A stretch of 64,000 nucleotides of DNA, taken from assembly GCF_027744825.2 (NCBI RefSeq), contig NC_071342.1:11861501-11925500 (forward strand), in the 5' to 3' direction. Each line of letters begins with the position of its first letter. Position 1 is the stretch's first letter. The notes under the pieces are model-generated. The model was not told the origin of the DNA, made no database searches, and saw only the letters and a program-made list of their open reading frames with translations. Below are positions 56,701 through 64,000 of this stretch, in pieces. Made by a program: the position numbers and the translations under genes. Origin of the DNA: Synchiropus splendidus (lineage: Eukaryota > Chordata > Actinopteri > Syngnathiformes > Callionymidae).

Positions 56701-58657
56701 CAATATATGTCAACTAGTGAAATAACGAAAGTTGTCAATAGATACCACATATCGCTACAATACTACATGACTAAGGGATTCGGGTTTTTTTTTTGTGGCA
56801 TCATACAAAATGATGTAGACAGTCGAATGTCTGCCAGTGGCTAGCTTTAGCTTTCAATCAACAGCAAGCAGAAAGTGACCTTGGCTAGTAGGGATATCTT
56901 GAAGGTTCACATTTTAAATCTTCAAGGCATTTATTGTCAAATGTGGGATTTATTAATTTATTATCTGCAATTTTGTGTCAGTTTACACTGAATTTTATTA
57001 CACTGAAACACTGAACAAAAAGTGCCTTTTTCCAACACTGACTGTAAGCGGTGCAGGATACTGTATCACATAAACTGGTTGAGGTTCTTGGAGTAATGAA
57101 CCTGCAGCAGAACCGTTTTCCTTTTCTGTTCTCTGCAATACTGAAATCTGTCTCCAACATCAACAAAGAACGTTTGTGTTTACATATCGACTAAATCAAG
57201 AAGAATTGATGGACAGATCATCATATCTTTCATCTGTCTGCCAGACCGGGGACCATTCCCTCGACATATATTTTGGTTTACAATTCACTCATAATACAAT
57301 CGCGGTTCTGTATTCAATTTAATATTCGCTTCAATATTTGAACATGAACAGTAGTTCGGCCAAGATCATAACAATTTGAGACGCTGCATAACTAACTCAA
57401 ATCCCGCGTTTGATCACTGATCTGATCCAAGACAAACTGCTGCATGTGAAAACTAATATGGACAGATACACGGCTCCTAAACCAACAACTGACTTAGAGT
57501 CTCTCTTTTCAGAAAACCATGAATTAGATGAGCCAGGGGTCACCATCGACTTTGTGGAACTGAACAATACAAACAAGAGTCGATTTAAATGATATCAACG
57601 CAAAATGAAAATAGTTGTTTATGTCCTTCATTCACAGTTAGTCTTTGATATCTTTTTTCCCAAAACCTGGTAGAATCATGGGGTGCAACATTTAACCATT
57701 ACATTAAATATGACCACCGAGCTTCCCATTCTTCACAGCTAGACTGTTTAATTTCATCTCCATTGCAGCATAGCACTTCCATCTTTCTGATGACCTCAAC
57801 TGTCTATTGTGCTTCCTGTTTGCCCTTCACTGTGGCACCAGCTCCACTGGTGGCTTGTACTTCGCTCAGTAGAAGCACAGAAATGTGTCAGAGTAGAACC
57901 AAGTACAGAATAGGATGCGGGTGGACTTTGACGTTATCAAATGGTGTGGTCATCGGTGAGAAAAAGTATCGCTTCATAGCCTGATAGTAAATACCGTAAA
58001 CAAATAGTAGTGCGGGTCTCCGTGCTCCTGCAGCAGCATGTCTGGTTGTCTAGCAACCAGTGGGTATTAGAAGCCCAGCAAGTAATTATTCCACAGCTTC
58101 CACATTCATTCGGTCGCCGTGCATGTGTCGTCCGGCGCTCACATGCAGGTTTTACACACGCTTTAGAGGAACTATGTTTGACAGTCAGCTGTTGGGATTT
58201 GGAAGGGAGGAGCGCTTGGCATTCCTCCCGTCCTCGGCTGCGACTGGGCCACCTGCTCAGAAGCTGGAGCTAATTGAGACGTGGTCAGGTGTCAAGGCGT
58301 CAGCGACGCCGGGAATGTTCCCTTCGCCATGTTTACTACAAGTGTCATCGTTACTATAGGATGGTACAGGAGGGTGTAGTCAAGACATTACATCACCCCA
58401 ACAGTGGAGGGTGTTAACTCTCGACCAGACAAAGCTGCTACACGTGAGTCGTCTGGAGGATGGTCCGAGCAGTTACACACCAATCTGATATGTTGCTGTG
58501 GATGTTAATAAAAGCTGTGACACCAGAAGAGAGGCTCTGGAAAGCAGACGGACAGTGATGGACAGATGCACCGCAGAGACAAAAAGAGTATGGAAAATAA
58601 GTAATAAGAGGGGGCTGTCTTACCCCGGCGTGCCTGCTTTATCTTGGGGCTCAGCAT
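47784..58657 (-). CDS. arhgap22: Rho GTPase-activating protein 22, complete
   Basis: GTPase-activating protein for Rac-type GTPases (FilGAP family), acting at membranes and endosomes on cell shape and migration. Exons: 58657-58624, 54737-54541, 53123-53036, 52400-52272, 52182-51972, 51235-51103, 51023-50950, 50740-50619, 49558-48589, 47994-47784. Phases agree throughout and give 722 aa (human about 700). The start [11 protein letters not shown] matches the human N-terminus. PH domain at ~38-148 ([20 protein letters not shown]), RhoGAP at ~165-330 with arginine finger in GLFRAPGQ (about Arg195) and VFGPNILRP, then a long Ser-rich region with [15 protein letters not shown], and a C-terminal coiled coil. 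These features point to ARHGAP22 rather than ARHGAP24/25. The first intron is about 3.9 kb and holds the pentanucleotide array. Confidence 0.94.
48589..49558 (-). CDS. arhgap22: arhgap22 large central exon (disordered region)
   Basis: 970-nt exon joining the end of the RhoGAP domain ([17 protein letters not shown]) to the coiled coil. Rich in Ser, Thr, Glu and Lys. Conserved islands include [11 protein letters not shown] and [19 protein letters not shown], and a run of KDS/KDT repeats ([19 protein letters not shown]). FilGAP relatives are phosphorylated in this region by ROCK; sites here were not mapped. Confidence 0.9.
49645..50466. mobile_element. Tc1/mariner-type (Tigger-like) element in an arhgap22 intron
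   Basis: The ends are CAGTGGTACCTCGGTT... at 49647 and its inverted copy ending ...GGTACCACTG at 50464, with about 20 of 21 bases matching. Each end is flanked by TA, the Tc1/mariner target duplication. About 818 bp long, much shorter than an autonomous element, with only a broken frame inside, so it is non-autonomous. It lies between arhgap22 exons 50740-50619 and 49558-48589. The family name is from memory of the terminal motif; Dfam would confirm. Confidence 0.72.
53174..53269 (+). mobile_element. Fragment related to the Tc1/mariner-type element
   Basis: This 96-bp segment is nearly identical to 50338-50424 inside the element at 49645-50466: both contain GAGAAACAGCATAGAAAT and GATCAGGATGATCTTGGTCC. 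It has a short extra piece (GAGTCTTCA) near its 3' side. It lies in the intron just upstream (in arhgap22 sense) of the exon 53123-53036. No inverted ends were found, so it is a decayed or partial copy of the same or a related family. Confidence 0.75.
56179..56602 (+). repeat. Pentanucleotide satellite array (ATGCG / ATGCC / ACGCC units)
   Basis: About 424 bp made almost wholly of 5-bp units: ATGCG, ATGCC, ACGCC and ATGCA/ATGAA. They are arranged in blocks: ATGCG run, then alternating ACGCC-ATGCC decamers, ATGCC run, mixed blocks, ATGCG run, ATGCC run, ATGCA-ATGAA decamers and a final ATGCG run. The period of 5 keeps several frames on both strands free of stops, so it yields spurious proteins of up to about 210 aa (MAWHG / IASHR repeats). 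It lies in arhgap22 intron 1. Not coding. Confidence 0.95.
58624..58657 (-). CDS. arhgap22: arhgap22 first coding exon
   Basis: 34 nt of coding sequence, [11 protein letters not shown] plus one base, ending in donor G/gtaaga. Joined to the exon at 54737 it restores [14 protein letters not shown], which agrees with the human protein (QARRARSKSLVMGE). It was too short to be seen as an open frame and was found by looking for the expected N-terminus. Confidence 0.88.
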
Positions 58658-60616
58658 GGTGAGCGATGCTGTGCTGCTGCCTCTCAGAGAGACCTGACTG
58701 CATCCATGGGCTCACACACACACACTTACACACACACACAGACACACGCAGTCCTACAGCTCGTGCTGCTGCCTCGCCCTGTTACTCCTCATCTTCCTCC
58801 AGCATCCTCCACTCCCAGTCTGACCCCCAGTCTCCATCTGATTCACACACACATCCGCGCACACTCTTAAAAGCACTTAACCTCGCACACTCCCCTTCCT
58901 CCCCTCCTTCGTCTCACGCTTCCTTTCTGCCCCACCGGCCCGGCGTGCCGTTGTTCTCACATATTTAAAGCCCGGCCCACTCCCTCTCTCTCGCTCTCTC
59001 TCTCGCTCTTTCTCTCCCTGTCATCTGTCTCTCTGCCTTCTGCCGCACAATCAGTATCAATTTCTCACTGTCTATAAATATTCTGGCTCAGGCTCTGTCT
59101 TGTCACCGATTTCTTCCCCCAGTTGCCTCACCACTCTCACACACACACGTCCTCCAGATATGTGCTTTCAGATGTTTGATCACAGTCTCTTGTGAATGCG
59201 ATGCAGAAGCCCATTTATAAACATCGGTTAATAATAGCGTGGCTGCTTTTCATTTTATTTTTTAAACTACACAACTGAACATTTTTATATTTTTTTCCTT
59301 GTGTATTATATTCAAATGACACCAAGTAAAATCTGTAGCTAAATATAATTCAACAGCAGGTTTTTGAAAAAGCCTTCTATAGATACTCCACAACACTGTT
59401 TATTCAAAATAAAAAGCAATCATCCCATAATGCCGCCAGACTGAAAAAATCAACAACTAATAAACTGTATCAAATCTGTCTACAGATAAAACAAAAGTGA
59501 TTCTGAAATTTAAAAACTTATACTATCACACTTCACTGAATATTCACAACAACAAAAACACATATTTTCAAATTCTTATTTTAGTTTAGTTTTTGAGTGT
59601 TCCTTCTGTTTCCAGACAAAATAATGTCTGGCAACCGGAGATGAAAACCATCTTTTTATCATTTTAATTTGAAGACTATTTCATCCTAAGAAAGAACAAG
59701 GTGATATCCAATGTCTAGTGTTACCTGCTCCTTGTTGCCGTGACCTGTTTTCCCTGGCTGGTTTCCGTAACAATGAATCCTCCTGCTGTGTGACTGCTGG
59801 AACCATTTCTGCAGCAACAGCAACACACAGTTGACTTTACGTCCTACACAAAGGCACTATAGAACTCTCAGCTCACTTAATTGATAATTACAAATGACAT
59901 TCACATACCCAAAGTGAAATGGCCGGTACGGTTGTCATAACAACACAGCCATGACGGTCACCGGCGGAATGCAGATGAGAGCCTGTTCAGGAGAGTGAAG
60001 CCAGATTTACTAGTCATGTCTTCAAAAAAAAAAAGTCAAACGACAGCTTTAGTTTCAGACATAGTCTCAAAGAATCGTCATCGGCGAATGAGTCACAACG
60101 CTCGTCTTTCTCGCCGCTTGCTCAGGAAGCATGGAAAGAGAAGTGAAAACTGCTGAAAGCTGAAATTCTTGGTTTACAGAGTTGCTCTTTTTTTAATTAC
60201 TGTATATTGCCATTTGTGGTTTGAAAGTCAACTTAATCTCGATAATGAATAATACATTTATTAGTTAATTTTGATTATTTCTTATTTTAAAGAGAATATA
60301 TGTTGCTTATTTACATTATTTTTTAAGAGTCACACAAAAAAACACTTTTTATGTGTTTTACAACACTTATAAAAGCATTGTAAGCTCTTATTTCTCCATA
60401 AATATCATTCAGTGAAGCAAACATTTTTGTTGATGATTCAGATTTCTCTTCTCAAAAATGACTCTGATGCATCCTTGAGAATCTTCGCAAGACTGACGAG
60501 GTCAAAGGTCATTATCCTAACCCTAAATGTTTACCCAAGTACACGTACAAGTACTGATGGACAAAATTACAACTACTAGTTTCTTGACTCTGAGGACATT
60601 TTTGTCACGTCACAGT
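58658..60616. other. arhgap22 5' flank and intergenic spacer
   Basis: Upstream of the arhgap22 ATG there is a CA-rich patch (about 58701-58745), then a CT-rich patch (58981-59030, a GA tract on the minus strand), likely 5' UTR or promoter. From 59240 to 60610 the DNA is A/T-rich with no gene, splice chain or element recognised. No TATA box or start site is claimed. Confidence 0.4.
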
Positions 60617-60622
60617 TTTATT
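60617..60622 (-). terminator. Poly(A) signal of the ankyrin-DHHC gene
   Basis: Minus-strand AATAAA (plus TTTATT) about 340 nt downstream of the stop codon at 60960-60962. It would give a short 3' UTR. Confidence 0.5.
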
Positions 60623-60959
60623 TGTTCAACAGTAGCATCATTGTTACAATAGTTGGGGCGTACAGTAAGTCGAACAGTGCAAGCTCAGTGCAGTGCTACA
60701 AATGTAAGTGTGTAGAAGCCCAGTACACGTTTAGCACACTCAGTAGACAAAAATACTCTCATATGGTGTATAAAAGCTTCATCTGAACACTGAACAACTT
60801 CCTTGTTGAAGGACATTCAAATGAAAAGGTGACAGCAAGGCCACTTGAAACTAGATAGTCGTTTTGGTAACAATCTACTCTAGAGCAACAGATAGCACAG
60901 TGTTACATTGACGCACGACATGATCATGGCAGTAACTGCATTGAAGGAAAAGATACAAT

Positions 60960-63900
60960 TTAAATGTCAATTGCAGTTTTTTCCTCTCTTGTTTGCCCAC
61001 GGCCCACTCGCCTCCGCCCTTCCAGGAGGAAGGACAGAACCGCCACCCAGCGCTGCATTATTGGCTTCTGTCTCACAGTCATCTCACAGTGCCTGAAGTA
61101 AGTGGTGGTTTCCATGGCGATCGCATCAAACTGCTCGGTAAGTAGCCACACCTCCCACAAGAGGGTCATCCCATTCATGAGAGCCATGATGACGACCCAG
61201 AATTCCTCCGCCAACATCGGTAAGCACGAGGCCAAGCTATGGCTGTTGGCCGGCATCCTGTCGTACAGGTAGCTTGTCGTCATGGTAACAAAGAGAAGAT
61301 GAGCGATCACCATGGAGATGATGAAGCAGAGGAAGCGACGGTGGTTGTCCCGCCCGATGCACTGGTTGAGGAACAGGCAGTGATGGTCGTAGTCTCTGAT
61401 GCAGACGTCACACAGCTTGCAGTGTTTCGTGAAATCTGGCTGGAATAACTGCGAAGGATTAAAGTAGTGGTCAACCACTAGAAAAATTAATTATTGAATT
61501 GTTATTATTATTGAAAATTGATTTCTTTATAGGTCCCATTTACCGTGCTGAAACCAGGAACTTTGAACTCATGCATGTTAAATCTTCTGGCTTCAGCGTT
61601 TTACTCTTAATCTGTTTCATCAATGTATTGCATTACTACATACATGAAGAGCGAGAAAAGCACTGAGACAGCACATACCTCTGCCAAGGAGCTCAGTTCA
61701 CATGACGGTATTCAAACACAGCACACAATCAGATCAATAGAACATGAAGTCTGTTGGCTCAGGGCTCCCAGCCAAGCTGCCAACGCTTCAGTGTCATTAC
61801 CGCCGCCACCACCAGGTGCTTAGGTGGCATTTGTGAGTTTTGTAAGGTCTGAAACTCTAAAACATGTCATCAAATGAACCACATATTTTCTTGTCACAGT
61901 CAGATGCGAGTTGACAAATGCTAGTGATTCAATTGTATGCTGTGTTTATTTGTCTATTTTTTCATTCTTTTTGCAATGAACATACAAACGGCAAAACCTT
62001 CTCGCAGCCACCACAATCGAATCAGTTCCATGCACAACTTTTGAGTGACGCTGTTTACAAACCGACTCACACCGAGGAATTTTTGCTATAGAGGTAAGAA
62101 TATTTTTTGCCGTGCAATGGACTTGTAACCTGATCGGGCTCCTCCCCACTGAAGAAACACTCTGCGTCTTCTCACCTCACAATACGGACAAAATCTATGT
62201 GGGCTCTCATTTTTCTCCACCAGGTCAGCGATACAGGAGAAGCGAGGGTCAGCATTTGTGCTGTTGAGGGTCCCAGGGTCCTGAGTCAGAATCTTGAAGA
62301 ACAAAGCGAACACCAGCATGAAGTGGACCATGCACACCTGGACCAGAGCACTTTTGGGCCACACACTTTCAGACAGTCAAGGTATAACGTTTTTTCGTCA
62401 GGTACTTTTTCACTGTAAACTTCCCGCGTCCTGATGGTGGGGTAAAGGATATTAGGCATCAGTTTTCCATAGAAGCAAAGCACCGAGTGGAACATTCCAG
62501 CGAGGAGGGTTCCCAGGTAGACAGGATTGGGTAACCTGGAAGAAGGACAGCAGCTGCTTTCTGAATGGAAAGATACAACAGGCACTAAAGTACATGTCCC
62601 CTGACTGCTGTTGTCAACGTGAAGTTGGTCAAACCTCTGGTACGTGGTCATACGGTGGTACTGTGTGAAGATGCTACTCGCCAGCCAGGGGAAGAGGAGG
62701 CCACAGATCAGTCCACCGTAGCCTCCCAACATGGCAGCTATCAGCAGAATAGCAGCTCCACTTAGGCTGGGGAACAACAGGGTCCAGTAGTACAAGACTG
62801 GCGACAGCACAAAACATTAGTCATTATTATTATCCATGCAGGTGTCTGTTCAAGTTACCGTGAGACTCTCTGGGCTTGTGTTGACTTGGCTCGCTCACGT
62901 ACTGATTCAATAGTTTGGTAAGTTGCTGATGTCTGGAAACATACAGAGAAGACTGTAATATGGGGATTTTGCTCAGCTTGTTTTCAGAAACAGCAGACTC
63001 ACCTAAATGTCTTCCCTTGCTTGCAAAGGTCCAGAGGCGTGAGGCCGCTGTGGTTCTTCTGGTGGAGCAACCCGCAGCCCGAGCTCTGCAGCAGCGTCCA
63101 GCACACCTCAACCCCGCCTCGCTCCGCTGCAACGTGAAGCGCTGTCGCCCCCTGCTGGTCGATCGCATCCACAGCGCATCTCTGAAACAGAAATCGGCTT
63201 TACATTTGACCCAGAATCATCAGGAATTGTGGAAGGTTAGTTGGAGGAAGCGAGTAAAAAAAAGTAAGGAATCAATGAAATAGAACAATTGAGGTCAGTT
63301 GAATCGGATGTGCATACTAATATGCATTGGCAGTATCAAATCATTATCACTCATAAAATCATCGTGTGTATTTGGGTTGGTCCCCGTAGCCCTCTTACCA
63401 AAAAGAGTATTATGGAGTAATTCCAAATATCAAACATGTAAATTGATCATGCCTGGTCTTTCAGCAGGTATCGCACCACCTCTGTGTTGCCGGTGGAAGC
63501 AGCCAGGTGAAGGGGCGTCACCTGATACTGGTCTGTGTCCGTAAAGCGGAACATTCCAGTCTCCCACAGGTAGTGCACAGCGACTCTGGGAAACAGAACA
63601 CCAAGTCACTGCAGGCTTGAATAATTAGTGCCGCATAAACACAGTTGGTGATTTCCTCCACTTACATGCTGCCTCCAGTGACGGCGTGATGCAGGGATGT
63701 CTTGCCCTGCAGGTCAATGATGCGCAGGTCAGCCCCGTACTGCATCATTTTGTGAATGATGTAGATGTTTCCTTGTCTAGAGATGAGAAACACACTGTCA
63801 CCGTTTACACTCCAATGACGTGTCATTTGTAAGAATACCTGCAGGCGAAATGGAAAGCGGTCTGTCCTGCATCGCACGTCAGGTTGGGGTCAGCGGCATT

Positions 63901-63974
63901 ACACAGGAAGAGGTCAACAAGGGTACGATTGCCATGTAGAGCAGCGAAGTGGAGTGGAGTGAAACCACCCCAGC
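60960..63974 (-). CDS. Ankyrin-repeat DHHC palmitoyltransferase, zdhhc13/17-like, 5' part outside the window
   Basis: S-acyltransferase of the AKR/HIP14 type, attaching palmitate to protein cysteines at internal membranes. Exons: 63974-63839, 63776-63666, 63585-63453, 63181-63003, 62932-62859, 62797-62635, 62535-62406, 62337-62176, 61448-60960 (about 525 aa seen). The first four encode ankyrin repeats (GFTPLHFAALHGN, GKTSLHHAVTGG, VTPLHLAASTGN, GATALHVAAERGG). Then come hydrophobic segments, DPGTLNSTNADP, and the Cys-rich domain CPYC...HCKLCDVC with intact DHHC in DYDHHCLFLNQC and NHRRF, followed by two more hydrophobic segments. It diverges from remembered ZDHHC13 and ZDHHC17, so the paralogue is not named; it could be a third fish member. 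One intron uses a GC donor (exon end 63453). Confidence 0.82.
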
Positions 63975-64000
63975 CTGGATGAGAATGGGAAAAAGTTTTA

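Noticed and set aside
57410..57592. 60-codon plus-strand frame in arhgap22 intron 1
   Set aside because: Short, no domain, no splice partners; fits chance.

Overview
The window is vertebrate nuclear DNA, most likely from a teleost fish. It has large, canonically spliced multi-exon genes, CA/TG microsatellites, old DNA-transposon copies and no bacterial features. The gene order, a FRMPD2/PTPN20-type gene (-), MAPK8 (+) and ARHGAP22 (-), is what I recall for human chromosome 10q11. It is distinct from the paralogous PTPN13 / MAPK10 / ARHGAP24 block on 4q21. Fish identity is inferred from the compact introns and from the teleost JNK1-like protein sequence.

Layout. 1-14.9 kb: no gene recognised; it holds a hAT-like relic (4542-5056), a TG microsatellite and a 275-bp MITE (9243-9517). 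14.9-33.9 kb, minus strand: a giant scaffold phosphatase with KIND, FERM, six PDZ and tyrosine-phosphatase domains. I resolved 45 coding exons plus one unresolved linker exon, about 2,350 aa in all. Mammals carry these modules in two neighbouring genes, FRMPD2 and PTPN20; here one continuous, phase-compatible exon chain links them. About 35.3-37.4 kb: the two divergent 5' ends of this gene and mapk8. 40.0-45.6 kb, plus strand: complete mapk8 (JNK1), with both mutually exclusive exons 6a/6b and a 5-nt tandem acceptor that sets the short or long C-terminus (384 or 440 aa). 47.6-58.7 kb, minus strand: complete arhgap22 (10 coding exons, 722 aa: PH, RhoGAP, coiled coil). Its introns hold a Tc1/mariner-type element, a related fragment and a 424-bp pentanucleotide array. 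60.6-64.0 kb, minus strand: the 3' part of an ankyrin-repeat DHHC palmitoyltransferase that runs off the right edge.

The first three genes form an old linked set in signalling: a membrane and junction scaffold phosphatase, a stress MAP kinase and a Rac-type GAP. The mapk8 and arhgap22 3' ends converge about 0.6 kb apart. The 5' ends of mapk8 and the phosphatase diverge about 2 kb apart. All exon borders were read by eye from GT/AG (one GC/AG) signals and reading phase; no alignment or transcript evidence was available.
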